A stretch of 64,000 bases of DNA from Methanobrevibacter sp. V74 (GCF_963082495.1 NZ_CAUJAN010000001.1:1-64000); one strand, 5' to 3'; positions 25,606-34,830 are shown, counted from the first letter of the stretch. The notes: a model not told the origin generated them from the sequence alone. Made by a program: numbers and translations.

Positions 25606-26577
25606 ATGATAATCCGAGGTGTGTTTTCAATGTCTATACTAAATCGTCTAAAATCCTTATTAAAAGAGGATAAAGATGAAACTGACATCAATACTGATGT
25701 TTCAAGCACATCTGATGATGTTCAAGTCACATCTTCAATAAAAGAAAATGAACCTGTCGATCTTGAAACCGAAACTGTTGTTGAAGCTGAGGAGACAACT
25801 ATTGAGGAATTAGAAGACAGCACTGAAGATTTAACTTCCGAAAACATCGAAACTGAAGAAGAAATTATTGAGGATTCTTCTGAAGAAATTGTGAAAGAAG
25901 TTGAAACCGTTGAGGAAGAAACTCTTGCTGAAGCCGAAACTCCTGCTGAAATTGAAACTGAAGAAGATGTTGAAGAAGTTGAAACAGATTCAAAAAATAA
26001 TGATACAGAGAGAGATAAAATGACTTTATTGACTGATAAAGAATTATTAAATGATAGTAATCGTGATCCAGATTTCACTGCAGCATTTATCGACGCTGGA
26101 ATTGAAACTGTAAAACACTGTTTCCAATGTGGTACTTGTAGTGGAAGTTGTCCTTCTGGAAGAAGAACCCCATACAAAGTAAGACAGATTGTCAGAAAAT
26201 GTTTACTAGGATTAAAAGAAGAAGTTATTGCTGATGACGCATTATGGATGTGTACTACTTGTTATACTTGCCAAGAAAGATGTCTTAGAAGTGTTAAAAT
26301 TGTGGATATTATCAAAAAAGCACGTAATATTGCAGCACATGCGGGTTACATGGCAAAAGCTCACAAAATGACTGGAGTATATGTACTCAACACAGGTCAC
26401 GCTGTACCTATTAATGATAAAATTAAAGCTTTAAGAGTTAAAATTGGTCTTCCTGAAGTGCCACCTACAACTCATTTTTATCCAGAGGCATTAGCTGAAA
26501 TAAAAACATTATGTAAAATCACTGAATTTGATGAATTAATCGGTTACGACGAAGCAACCGGTGGATTAAGAGAATAA
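25606..26577 (+). CDS. hdrC: CoB-CoM heterodisulfide reductase subunit C with acidic extension
   Basis: HdrC carries two 4Fe-4S clusters and passes electrons to HdrB, which reduces the CoM-S-S-CoB heterodisulfide. The conserved part begins at Met139 (MTLLTDKELLNDS) and holds CFQCGTCSGSCPSG and CTTCYTCQERC. Before it lies a ~138-residue Glu/Thr-rich tail (VVEAEETTIEELEDSTEDL and similar). The ATG at 25606 follows GAGGAG; a second ATG at 25630 (MSILNRLKSLL) follows GAGGTG, so either may be used. A TATA box (CTTTATATA, about 25553-25561) is upstream. hdrB follows 22 bases later. Confidence 0.92.
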   Translation: MIIRGVFSMSILNRLKSLLKEDKDETDINTDVSSTSDDVQVTSSIKENEPVDLETETVVEAEETTIEELEDSTEDLTSENIETEEEIIEDSSEEIVKEVETVEEETLAEAETPAEIETEEDVEEVETDSKNNDTERDKMTLLTDKELLNDSNRDPDFTAAFIDAGIETVKHCFQCGTCSGSCPSGRRTPYKVRQIVRKCLLGLKEEVIADDALWMCTTCYTCQERCLRSVKIVDIIKKARNIAAHAGYMAKAHKMTGVYVLNTGHAVPINDKIKALRVKIGLPEVPPTTHFYPEALAEIKTLCKITEFDELIGYDEATGGLRE

Positions 26578-26599
26578 ATGAATTGAGGAGAGTTATAAA

Positions 26600-27496
26600 A
26601 TGGAAATTGCATATTTCTTAGGTTGTATCATGAACAACCGTTATCCTGGTGTTGAAAAAGCTACCAGAAAATTATTCGAAGCATTAGATATTAAATTAAA
26701 GGATATGGAAGGAGCTTCTTGTTGTCCTGCTCCTGGTGTATTCGGTTCTTTTGATGAAGAAACTTGGGCTACTATCGCAGCTCGTAACTTAACTCTTGCT
26801 GAAGATATGGGTGCTGACATTATGACTGAATGTAATGGATGTTTCGGTTCATTATTTGAATGTAATCATATCTTAAAAGAAGATGAAGAGAAAAAAGCTG
26901 AAATTAATGCTAACTTGGCTGAAATTGGTAGAGAATACAAAGGTACTATTGAAGTTAAACATATTGCTCAAATCTTAAGGGATGATGTTGGATTTGAAAA
27001 ATTAGCATCTTTAATCGAAAAACCATTAGATTTAAATGTTGCTGTACACTATGGTTGCCACTTCTTAAAACCTACCCAAACTATCGGTATCGAAGATCAA
27101 GCTGAAAATCCATCTATTTTAGATGATCTTGTAGAAATTACCGGTGCTAAATCTGTAGACTACAAAGACAAAATGATGTGTTGTGGTGCAGGTGGAGGTT
27201 TAAGAGCAAGAGATTTAGATGTTACTACTAGTTTCACTAAAGAAAAACTCGAATACATGACTGAAGCAGGTGTAGATGCAATTGTTAACGTATGTCCTTT
27301 CTGTCACATGCAATTTGATCAAGGTCAAGTTGAAGTAAACGAAAGATATGGAACTAACTTTTCAATCCCTGTATTCCATTTAGCTCAATTATTCGGATTA
27401 GCTATGGGATTGCCTGTTGATGAATTAACTTTTGATGCTCAAAAAATTGATGCAACTCCTGCTGTTCAAAAAGCTTTAGGAGGAAATGCTAAATAA
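26600..27496 (+). CDS. hdrB: CoB-CoM heterodisulfide reductase subunit B
   Basis: 298 residues of normal length with the two cysteine-rich CCG-type domains that hold the noncubane 4Fe-4S catalytic clusters: CIMNNRYPGVE, ASCCPAPGVFGSFD, TECNGCFGSLFECNH in the first half; VHYGCHFLKP, MMCCGAGGGLRARD, NVCPFCHMQFD in the second. It is the site of heterodisulfide reduction in the last step of methanogenesis. Pairs with hdrC; hdrA is not in the window, as usual in methanogens. Two hairpin/T-run terminators follow. Confidence 0.94.
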   Translation: MEIAYFLGCIMNNRYPGVEKATRKLFEALDIKLKDMEGASCCPAPGVFGSFDEETWATIAARNLTLAEDMGADIMTECNGCFGSLFECNHILKEDEEKKAEINANLAEIGREYKGTIEVKHIAQILRDDVGFEKLASLIEKPLDLNVAVHYGCHFLKPTQTIGIEDQAENPSILDDLVEITGAKSVDYKDKMMCCGAGGGLRARDLDVTTSFTKEKLEYMTEAGVDAIVNVCPFCHMQFDQGQVEVNERYGTNFSIPVFHLAQLFGLAMGLPVDELTFDAQKIDATPAVQKALGGNAK

Positions 27497-27500
27497 GTTT

Positions 27501-27525
27501 AAGGATTTTTATCCTTACCTTTTTT
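27501..27525 (+). terminator. hdrCB terminator hairpin 1
   Basis: A perfect AAGGAT-TTTT-ATCCTT hairpin at 27501-27516 is followed by a T-run at 27520-27525, four bases after the hdrB stop. Confidence 0.6.
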
Positions 27526-27557
27526 ATTTTTGAGGCACTGAAAACACATTTCGGATT

Positions 27558-27586
27558 AGTTATCTTTTTGGATAACTATTTTTTTT
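27558..27586 (+). terminator. hdrCB terminator hairpin 2
   Basis: AGTTATC (27558-27564) pairs with GATAACT (27571-27577), followed by eight Ts. A back-up terminator for a highly expressed operon is the likely role. Confidence 0.6.
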
Positions 27587-27686
27587 ATAATTAATTTTTT
27601 TGTTTGTTCCAATACGAATAATTCGCAATCATGTTTATATATTAGTAATTAAATAAAATAAGATAATAATTAATTGAGGTGTAATT

Positions 27687-27953
27687 ATGTTTGTAGCAAC
27701 ATTAGATGGTATATTTAAATATTCTGACCTTCCAGAAGAATATGAACCTTATGTTCAATTTAAAGCAACTATTGACAAAAGAGAACTTAAACCAAGTGAT
27801 GAATTAGCAATTTTAAACATTGCCGGGACTTCTACTCATCATGTATTATTCTTAGATTCCTATAAAAATACTCAGGAAATTGAAAATGAATTAAAAGACG
27901 CTGATGCTAAAATTAATCATACTACTTTAAAAATCATAGGTGGACATTTATGA
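27687..27953 (+). CDS. DUF749 family protein
   Basis: 88 residues matching the methanogen DUF749 family: MFVATLDGIFKYSDLPEEYEP, ELAILNIAGTSTHHVLFLDSY, and TTLKIIGGHL at the end. Small alpha/beta protein, no known activity. The GAGGTG ribosome site and a TATA-like TTTATATATTAG at ~27630 precede it. The stop overlaps the next gene by 4 bases, so it is the first gene of a three-gene unit. Confidence 0.8.
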   Translation: MFVATLDGIFKYSDLPEEYEPYVQFKATIDKRELKPSDELAILNIAGTSTHHVLFLDSYKNTQEIENELKDADAKINHTTLKIIGGHL

Positions 27954-28477
27954 GTTTGCCTTCAGAACAAAATTGGTTAATTCTTAATAATCTTTTACAG
28001 GATTTAATAAAAAAAGGATACTCAATCCCTAATGGAATAAGTCCGGAAATGGGGATTATTCGATCATCTATTAGTTCATATAAAAGAGATCCATCACATC
28101 CTGAATTAATCAATGGTTTGGCAAATGCTGAAATGTCTTTAAATAATATTCAAGGAACTCTTTTAACAATTGCAGAAGAAGAAGGAGAGGATTATGTCGA
28201 TCGTTGGATTGATTTATTTAAACAAGCCATGCAAGGAAAAGAAGTATTTGAATTTGCAGATTCAAGATCCAAATTCTTAGTAAATACTCCTCCAGGTTTA
28301 ACAACTGGTAGGATTAATTTAAGAGTTCCTTTGGCTGAAGAAAGAGTTCAGGAAATTGCAGAGTGGAATGGACTTATCATCGAATTTGATGATGATGTGA
28401 CTGTTGAATTACATGGAGATAATGAAGATCTCAAAATGGGTCTAAAAGAAATGGGTGGTTTCTTTTTAGAGCAATAA
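27950..28477 (+). CDS. DUF2096 family protein
   Basis: 175 residues, which I place in the archaeal DUF2096 family: PSEQNWLILNNLLQDLIKKGY at the start, HPELINGLANAEMSLNNIQGTLL in the middle, TGRINLRVPLAEERVQEIAEW and GLKEMGGFFLEQ at the end. Function unknown. It is coupled to DUF749 by an ATGA overlap and followed 12 bases later by a metallophosphoesterase gene. Confidence 0.7.
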   Translation: MSLPSEQNWLILNNLLQDLIKKGYSIPNGISPEMGIIRSSISSYKRDPSHPELINGLANAEMSLNNIQGTLLTIAEEEGEDYVDRWIDLFKQAMQGKEVFEFADSRSKFLVNTPPGLTTGRINLRVPLAEERVQEIAEWNGLIIEFDDDVTVELHGDNEDLKMGLKEMGGFFLEQ

Positions 28478-28489
28478 TGGGGTGGTAAT

Positions 28490-29179
28490 ATGGTTAAAAT
28501 TTTAGCGATTAGTGATGTTCATGGTGAAGAAAATGAAAATTTATATACTTATTTAACTAATAATGATATTGATTTAGTTTTAATTTTAGGAGACATCACT
28601 GATTTTGGACCACTTGAATTTGTAGAAACTTTTATTAATAAAATATATGATTATGATGTAGATGTTATAGCAATTCCAGGCAATTGTGATCCTAATGGAA
28701 TTTGTAATGCTATTAATGATGTTTCATTCTGTCTTCATAATAATATTATTGCATATGGTGATGCTGTATTATTTGGTTTTGGCGGATCTAATCCAACTCC
28801 ATTTGATACTCCTGGAGAAATGGATGATGACAAAATCTATAGGAGTGTTTATGACTTATTAGCTAATTATGATTATGTTTACAATTCAGAGATTCCTAAA
28901 GTAAAAATATTAGTTACTCATGCACCTCCTTTCAACACTGAAGCAGATAGAGTTGAAAACGGTGAGCATGTAGGTAGTCAGGGTATTTTAAAATCTATTC
29001 ATGAATTTGAACCTCAAATTAATTTATGCGGACATATTCATGAAGCAAAATCCCTCAGTAAAATCGGAAAAACTACTGATGTAGCAAATCCAGGTATGTT
29101 AAAAGATAATGGAGCTGTTCTGATTGACGTTAAAGATGGCTCAAATTATGACATAAGTATTATTTCATTAGACGAATAA
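28490..29179 (+). CDS. Metallophosphoesterase
   Basis: 229 residues of the calcineurin-like phosphoesterase fold. Motifs in order: AISDVHGEENE (D-x-H), LILGDITDFGP (G-D), AIPGNCDPNG (G-N-x-D), ILVTHAPPFNTEAD (H), and NLCGHIHEAKS (G-H-x-H). Substrate unknown; longer than the YfcE-type gene elsewhere in this window and with a different insertion (GFGGSNPTPFDTPGE). Probably co-transcribed with the two DUF genes upstream. Confidence 0.85.
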   Translation: MVKILAISDVHGEENENLYTYLTNNDIDLVLILGDITDFGPLEFVETFINKIYDYDVDVIAIPGNCDPNGICNAINDVSFCLHNNIIAYGDAVLFGFGGSNPTPFDTPGEMDDDKIYRSVYDLLANYDYVYNSEIPKVKILVTHAPPFNTEADRVENGEHVGSQGILKSIHEFEPQINLCGHIHEAKSLSKIGKTTDVANPGMLKDNGAVLIDVKDGSNYDISIISLDE

Positions 29180-29281
29180 TCACTTATTTTTTTTTCTTTT
29201 TCTGTGAATTTTCAAATCAAATAACAAATTATATTTAATATAATTCTTAGATATTTATTTATATATTTAAGTGTGATTGTC

Positions 29282-30172
29282 ATGATTTGGATTACTGCAG
29301 AGGTTGATGGTAAAAAATATAAAGAACCTTTTTCTAAAGGAATTTTATCTCGTTCTCTTAATGTAGCCGATATTGGTGTTGAAAAAGCGCATGACATTGC
29401 TAGTGATATTGAAGTTTATTTGATTGTGAACAATATTGCAGAAATTTCCAGTAAGGATTTAGCAGAGGTTGTTTTATATCATTTAGAATCCATTGATCAT
29501 AATATCGCTGTTAAATATAAAAATTGGAGGTCTTTGAGAAATTCTGAAGAACCTTTAATTATTTTAATTGGAGGGGCATCAGGTGTAGGCACTTCCTCGA
29601 TGGCATTTGAGCTTGCAAATAGATTAAGATTAAAAAATCTTATAAGTACAGATATGATTCGGGAAGTAATGCGTAAAATTATTTCTAAAGATTTAAGTCC
29701 TGTAATTCATAAATCCAGTTTCGATGCTTATGAAAGTATACGAATACCGTCTATTAGAGTAGATCCTATTATTGAAGGTTTCATTAATCATGTGGATGTT
29801 GTAAATGTAGGTATTGAAGCAATTATTGAAAGATCTATTAAAGAAGGAATTAGCACTATCATAGAAGGGGTTCATTTAGTTCCAGGGTTTATTAATCCTA
29901 AATTAATTGAAGAGAATAATATTATAATGTTTACTTTAATCGTTGGGGATGAAGAATCTCATAAACAAAGATTCTATTCAAGATGTAGACAACCTTGGGT
30001 AAGAAGGTCTCTTGAGAGATATATGGATAATTTTGGAATAATAAGGAAAACTCAAGATTTTTTGGTTGAACAAGCAAAAAGTTATGATATACGCGTAATT
30101 GATAATGTTGAAATAAATGAGACAATTGAAATTATGGTTGCTGATATCCTTGAAAAATATGGTGGTGAATAA
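29282..30172 (+). CDS. 2-phosphoglycerate kinase
   Basis: Phosphorylates 2-phosphoglycerate to 2,3-bisphosphoglycerate, precursor of cyclic 2,3-diphosphoglycerate. About 296 residues: an N-terminal ATP-cone-like domain (ILSRSLNVADIGVEKAHDIAS), the Walker A ILIGGASGVGTSSMAFELA near residue 95, STDMIREVMRK, and TIIEGVHLVPGF. The ATG at 29282 was preferred over GTG 29273 because GTGAT there serves as the ribosome site. The CBS gene starts one base after the stop. The cyclic 2,3-diphosphoglycerate synthetase is not in the window. Confidence 0.85.
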   Translation: MIWITAEVDGKKYKEPFSKGILSRSLNVADIGVEKAHDIASDIEVYLIVNNIAEISSKDLAEVVLYHLESIDHNIAVKYKNWRSLRNSEEPLIILIGGASGVGTSSMAFELANRLRLKNLISTDMIREVMRKIISKDLSPVIHKSSFDAYESIRIPSIRVDPIIEGFINHVDVVNVGIEAIIERSIKEGISTIIEGVHLVPGFINPKLIEENNIIMFTLIVGDEESHKQRFYSRCRQPWVRRSLERYMDNFGIIRKTQDFLVEQAKSYDIRVIDNVEINETIEIMVADILEKYGGE

Positions 30173-30173
30173 C

Positions 30174-30563
30174 ATGTTGAACAAGAAAGTTAAAGACATC
30201 ATGACAACTGATTTAGTAACAACTACTTCAGATGTTGATGTTGTAAATGCATTTGAAAAATTAATGGAATATAAAATTAGTTCTCTTCCGGTTGTTGAAG
30301 ATGATAAATTGATTGGAATTATAACTGCAACTGATGTTGGTCATAATTTAATTCTTGATAAATATGAATTAGGTACTAATGTTGGCGAAATAATGATTAC
30401 TTCTGTAGTTACAATTTCTCCAGAAGATACTCTTGAAATGGCAATTAAAGTCATGAAAGATGGTGCTCCATCTTCCGGAATTTTAAATCAGCTTCCTGTA
30501 GTTGATGGAGATAAATTAATTGGAATTATTTCTGATGGAGATATACTTCAAGAAATATTCTAA
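30174..30563 (+). CDS. CBS-domain protein
   Basis: 129 residues forming a single pair of CBS domains: KKVKDIMTTDLVTTTSDVDV, SLPVVEDDKLIGIITATDVGH for the first; VGEIMITSVVTISPEDTLE, LPVVDGDKLIGIISDGDIL for the second. Such pairs bind adenosyl ligands or nucleotides and sense energy state. The ATG at 30174 follows GGTGAAT; the longer frame upstream only reads into the kinase gene. Being adjacent to 2-phosphoglycerate kinase, it may sense or regulate that pathway (inference). Confidence 0.85.
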   Translation: MLNKKVKDIMTTDLVTTTSDVDVVNAFEKLMEYKISSLPVVEDDKLIGIITATDVGHNLILDKYELGTNVGEIMITSVVTISPEDTLEMAIKVMKDGAPSSGILNQLPVVDGDKLIGIISDGDILQEIF

Positions 30564-30714
30564 TAATTCTATTATTTTTTCTTTATTTTTTAATTTAACT
30601 CTTTTTTAATTAGTTACTGGAATTTATTATTTTTTCTAGAATAGTTTTTTAATTTTATTTTAATATTTATTTAATGAATTTTACTAACATTTATATAATA
30701 TTAAGACCAAATAT

Positions 30715-30985
30715 AATGTTGGCTAGACTGGAGGGTTAGGGGTCCTCTGTAAGCACACACCCCCTTTGGTGCAGTTGAAGTTCAAAAGGCGGCTTTTTAA
30801 GAGAATATGAGCCTAGAAAAAACGACATAGAAACCTCGTCCTGCAGGATTGGTGGTGATGAAGTTTTCACTGGAGGGTAAAAATTAGTCATCTCTAATAT
30901 GGGAATGGGTCAGGCCCGGAAGGGAGCAGCTCTACTGTTAACATTCAATGCTTGCAGAATCCCGGGGTGGAGTTGGATTTTTTAG
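30715..30985 (+). ncRNA. ffs: Archaeal signal recognition particle RNA
   Basis: The invariant domain IV sequence GGGTCAGGCCCGGAAGGGA-GCAGC lies at 30907-30930, with the apical tetraloop and internal loop that bind SRP54. The 5' portion contains the Alu-type block GGCTAGACTGGAGGG and TGTAAGC as in other archaeal 7S RNAs. A TATA box (CATTTATATAATA, about 30689-30701) puts the start near 30715; the end is set by the T-run after GGAGTTGGA. The ends are approximate to ~10 bases. Confidence 0.93.
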
Positions 30986-31093
30986 ATCACTTATATTTTT
31001 GAGATTAGTCCACTTTTGAACACGCCATTAATAAAAATAATTAAGTTTATAAATAAGTTTTTACATATAATGTATTATACTGTTTTTTATCAT

Positions 31094-31177
31094 GTCGGGA
31101 TGGCCCAGCCTGGTACGGCGTCGGACTGCTAATCCGATGGTCATATGACCACCCGGGTTCAAATCCCGGTCCCGGCG
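31094..31177 (+). tRNA. tRNA-Ser (GCT)
   Basis: 84 bases fold as a class II tRNA: acceptor GTCGGGA / TCCCGGC with a U-G pair at position 2-71, D arm GCCC..GGC, anticodon stem TCGGA/TCCGA around loop CTGCTAA (anticodon GCT, reads AGC/AGU), a long variable arm TGGTCA..TGACCA, and T arm CCGGG-TTCAAAT-CCCGG. Discriminator base G fits serine. CCA is not encoded. A TATA box (TTTATAAAT, 31046-31054) lies upstream. Confidence 0.95.
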
Positions 31178-31180
31178 TTT

Positions 31181-32086
31181 TTATTTATCTATTTTTTGGT
31201 CATGGTCGTAATCTATTCCAGATGGACATGCATGCACCATTACGTATTTTACTTCGGGAATTTTTTTTAGAATATTATTTTCAACATTGTGAACAATTTC
31301 ATGAGATTCATTTAAAGTCATGTTTCCATCAAGTTTAATATGTAAATAAACTGTTGCATAAGAACCTAAGTAATCTACTTTAATATTATGGGCTCCTTGA
31401 GCTTTTGGAGTTTTATTGGCTATTCTTCTTACTCTATTTTCTAAATCTTGTGAAGGTACTTTTCCCATAATATTATCAATATTTTCTTTTCCAATTTCAT
31501 AAGCAGTTTTTAAGATTAAAATCCCAATAATTAATCCAATAATTGGATCTAAAATGGGATAACCTATATTGGATATGATTACTCCAATTAATATTGCTAA
31601 TGAAGAAAATATGTCTGTTTTTTGATGTTTTCCATCAGCAACAATTGCCGGACTTTTTATTTCTTTTCCTATTCCAATGATGTATTCACTTATTGAATAG
31701 TTTACAAATATTCCAAAGACGGCCATTAATGCTGCAAATGTATCGGGGATTGTAACTAATTCGGGATGTATTAATTTATCAAAAGCTCCAGTTATAATTT
31801 CATAAGCAACCATTCCTAAGAATAAAACAATTATCAATCCGCTGATTGCTTCTGCACGACCATGTCCGATTGGGTGTTCTTTATCTGCAGGTCTTTGACC
31901 AATTCTAAATCCTATATATGCTATAACAGATGTTGCAACATCTGAAAGAGTATGTGCTCCTTCAGATACTAATGCATAACTTCCAGACATCAATCCAACA
32001 AATATGTTTAAAACAGTTAAAATACAGTTTGAAGTAATTGCTACAGTTGCTGCTTTTTTACCTGCTTTGCCTCTAAATTCATCCAT
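31181..32086 (-). CDS. Cation diffusion facilitator transporter
   Basis: 301 residues of the CDF family, an H+-coupled exporter of Zn, Fe or Mn. Six membrane segments begin at ATVAITSNCILTVLNIFVGL; the metal site pair is SEGAHTLSDV (H-x3-D) in TM2 and ADGKHQKTDIFSS (H-x3-D) in TM5. The C-terminal cytoplasmic domain has a histidine-bearing tail (SHEIVHNVEN, MVHACPSG). The ATG at 32086 was chosen over GTG 32095 for its GTGGT site; the gene overlaps the aminotransferase by 8 bases. It converges on the tRNA with only three bases between. Confidence 0.9.
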   Translation of the reverse strand: MDEFRGKAGKKAATVAITSNCILTVLNIFVGLMSGSYALVSEGAHTLSDVATSVIAYIGFRIGQRPADKEHPIGHGRAEAISGLIIVLFLGMVAYEIITGAFDKLIHPELVTIPDTFAALMAVFGIFVNYSISEYIIGIGKEIKSPAIVADGKHQKTDIFSSLAILIGVIISNIGYPILDPIIGLIIGILILKTAYEIGKENIDNIMGKVPSQDLENRVRRIANKTPKAQGAHNIKVDYLGSYATVYLHIKLDGNMTLNESHEIVHNVENNILKKIPEVKYVMVHACPSGIDYDHDQKIDK

Positions 32087-33197
32087 TAACCACACGTTCT
32101 TCTAATATATTCATAGCTTTTTCAATATTTTCATAAGAGTTAGCATAAGACATTCTTACATGATTTTTCCCATTTGAACCAAATGCTACTCCAGGCACAG
32201 TGATTACTCCTGCTTTTGCTGCTTTCATGACAAAATCTTTGTCTTCAATTTTTGGAAATACATAAAATGCACCTTCTGCATTTACAGTTTTATATCCCAT
32301 TTCATTTAAACGACTAACAATTAAATCTCTTCTTTTTTTGAATTCTTTAACCATTTCATTTACTTCATCTTGTGGTCCGGTTAATGCTTCGTATGCTCCT
32401 CTTTGAGAAGTGGTACTAGCACATGCAATATTGTATTGGTGGATTTTTAGTAATTCTTCACTATAAGTTTCATTTGCAGTTAAATAGCCTATTCTAAGGC
32501 CGGTCATTGCATAAGTTTTTGAAAATCCATTTAATGTTATAACATTGTCGCTATATTTTCCCGGAGAGTAATGTTTCTTATCATAAATTATTTTTTCATA
32601 AATTTCATCAGATATTATTAAAAAGTCATGATCCATTGATAAGTCAGCTATTGCTTTAATGTCCTCTTTTTCCATAACTGCTCCAGTAGGGTTTGATGGT
32701 GAATTCAGTATTATTGCTTTTGTTTTTGGAGTTATTTTTTCTAATACCTCATCAGCTTTTAATTTAAATTCATTTTCCATTTTACAATCTACTGGCACGA
32801 TTGATCCACCAGAGAGGTTAATACATGCTTCATATGATAAAAAACTAGGATTGGGCAGTATTACTTCATTACCGGATTCAATAAATGCTTGTGTACAGAT
32901 ATTCAATGCTTCACTAGCTCCAACAGTAACAATTACATTTTCAGGATCAGTATTAATCCCATTATCTCTTTTGAATTTTTTAACGATTTCTTCTCTTAAT
33001 TCAATATATCCTTTATTTGGAGTATAATGGGTATCATTGTTGTCGATTGATTTTTTCATTGCATCTTTAATGTTTTTGGGAACATTAAAATCAGGTTCCC
33101 CAATTCCTAAGTTTATAGCATTAGGATTTGTCACTTCAAACATTTTTCTAATTAATGATAATTCAATTGATTTTGTTCTACTTGCAGGATTAATCAT
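32079..33197 (-). CDS. PLP-dependent aminotransferase (aspartate-type, class I/II)
   Basis: 372 residues: NPASRTKSIELSLIRKMFEV at the start, NLGIGEPDFNVPKNI, VTVGASEALNICTQAF, NSPSNPTGAV, the substrate Asp in LIISDEIYEKIIY, the PLP lysine in TLNGFSKTYAMTGLRIGYL, and HVRMSYANSYENIE. It belongs to the group with aspartate or broad-specificity aminotransferases. ATG 33197 was chosen over GTG 33209 because GTGAGG precedes it. It shares a transcript with the cation transporter. Confidence 0.88.
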   Translation of the reverse strand: MINPASRTKSIELSLIRKMFEVTNPNAINLGIGEPDFNVPKNIKDAMKKSIDNNDTHYTPNKGYIELREEIVKKFKRDNGINTDPENVIVTVGASEALNICTQAFIESGNEVILPNPSFLSYEACINLSGGSIVPVDCKMENEFKLKADEVLEKITPKTKAIILNSPSNPTGAVMEKEDIKAIADLSMDHDFLIISDEIYEKIIYDKKHYSPGKYSDNVITLNGFSKTYAMTGLRIGYLTANETYSEELLKIHQYNIACASTTSQRGAYEALTGPQDEVNEMVKEFKKRRDLIVSRLNEMGYKTVNAEGAFYVFPKIEDKDFVMKAAKAGVITVPGVAFGSNGKNHVRMSYANSYENIEKAMNILEERVVNG

Positions 33198-33258
33198 ATT
33201 TTGCCTCACTAATAATTATATTATATATTATTATAGTAAATTTATTTTTTTCCAGTAA

Positions 33259-34830
33259 TTATTTTTCACATACTCCACAATTGTAGCATGGATTTGTTTC
33301 ACACCAATGTGTTTGTTTTAAATTTCTCAATCGTTTATGTTCTATTTTTAAAAATCTTTCATTTACACCTATGTCAATATTGCTCCAAGGTAATATGTCA
33401 TCAATATCATATTTTGGAGTCCTTTCCCTCCAGTCTTTAAGTGTAATTTGTTTTGTTAGAGATTTTTCAATAACCTCACCAATGTCACTATTTCCACAAG
33501 ATAATATATACTGGATAAGTCCTTTTTTAGGACTTTCACATTTAATATTATAATTTTTCATTTCCTTTTTTATATATCTTGTTTTCTTTTTAATGTCTTT
33601 GAAATCATAACCTTCCCATTGAAGTGGAGTATGGGGTTTTGGAATTATCGGATTCACACTAAATTTCACTCTTTTAGGATTTTTATGCATATGAGCTATT
33701 TTTTTCATATATTCACAAAGTTCATGAATATCCTCCATATTTTCACTTGGTATTCCTATTAAAAAGTATAATTTTATATTAAAATCCAATTCAACAGCAT
33801 TTTTTATTACCTTAAAAATTTTATCTTCCAGTATGTATTTATTAATCACTTTTCTAAGGTGATTAATTGATTCAGGTGCTAAAGTAATAGTTTTAAGTCC
33901 GCTGTTTTTTAAAGTTTCTAAAGTTTCTTTTGTAATGGATTCAATTCTCAGAGAAGGTGTTGAAATTTGAAAGCCCTCATGTTCAAGACCATTAATCAAT
34001 TTATCTAAATCACTGTAATCTGAAACTGCAGCACCAATTAATGTAATTTTATTTAAACCGGTATTTTTTCTATTTTCAATTGCTATATCAATTAACTTTT
34101 TCCAGTTTGTTTGTCGGATAGGTCGATAAAGATACCCCGCCATACAAAACCTACATCCTCGAGTGCAGCCTCTTGAAACATTTAGCATTATTGAATTATT
34201 AAAAATACTCTGATAGTTTTCATCATCACTTCTGCTTATTATTGGTTGTGTTATGTGATATGTTTCATTCATATTGTCTATGATAGTCATTTTTGTTTTA
34301 TTATCGAATTCCGGAATGTAAATCCCATCGAGTTCAAGATATTTTTTCAAATCTTTATTTTGCGAATTTTGATAAACATCTAAAAATTCATTTATTGTGT
34401 TTTCCCCTTCTCCGATAATAAACAAATCAATATAGTCAGCTAAAGGCATTGGATTTGCAGTGGCACAAGGTCCACCAGCTATAATTAATGGATAACTTCC
34501 ATCCCGGTCTTTTCGTTTAAGTGGAATTTTACTTTCTTTCAGCATCTCTAAAACATTAAAATAATCTTCCTCAAATTGAAGTGTAAAACTTATTATATCA
34601 AAATATCTGCTTGAAGTGTTTGATTCAATTGAATTGACGTTTGGATAAATTATGCGCTCACACCAAGTGTTTTCACGTTCGTTAATTAAATTATATAGGA
34701 TATTATAACCTAAAGAAGACATGGCGGTTTTATAAATATTTGGATAGCATAATCCGAACCTTATATCTACATTCTTGTAGTCTTTTTGGAATACATTTTT
34801 CTCATATAACATTAAATCAACTTCATGCAA
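33259..34830 (-). CDS. Radical SAM protein, B12-domain type
   Basis: 523 residues. An N-terminal cobalamin-binding-like Rossmann domain (VDIRFGLCYPNIYKTAMSSLG, then IIAGGPCATANPMPLADYIDLFIIGEGE) precedes the radical SAM core with NVSRGCTRGCRFCMAGYLYRP (C-x3-C-x2-C). The C-terminus bears a separate cysteine cluster, CETNPCYNCGVCEK, likely for a second Fe-S cluster. No classic B12 His motif is visible. The same design is found in bacterial TIGR03960-type proteins, often linked to DUF2344, which is not present here. Target unknown. Confidence 0.82.
   Translation of the reverse strand: MHEVDLMLYEKNVFQKDYKNVDIRFGLCYPNIYKTAMSSLGYNILYNLINERENTWCERIIYPNVNSIESNTSSRYFDIISFTLQFEEDYFNVLEMLKESKIPLKRKDRDGSYPLIIAGGPCATANPMPLADYIDLFIIGEGENTINEFLDVYQNSQNKDLKKYLELDGIYIPEFDNKTKMTIIDNMNETYHITQPIISRSDDENYQSIFNNSIMLNVSRGCTRGCRFCMAGYLYRPIRQTNWKKLIDIAIENRKNTGLNKITLIGAAVSDYSDLDKLINGLEHEGFQISTPSLRIESITKETLETLKNSGLKTITLAPESINHLRKVINKYILEDKIFKVIKNAVELDFNIKLYFLIGIPSENMEDIHELCEYMKKIAHMHKNPKRVKFSVNPIIPKPHTPLQWEGYDFKDIKKKTRYIKKEMKNYNIKCESPKKGLIQYILSCGNSDIGEVIEKSLTKQITLKDWRERTPKYDIDDILPWSNIDIGVNERFLKIEHKRLRNLKQTHWCETNPCYNCGVCEK

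Noticed and set aside
29693-30202. Three minus-strand open frames over the 2-phosphoglycerate kinase gene
   Set aside because: They are antisense shadows of a clearly coding frame.
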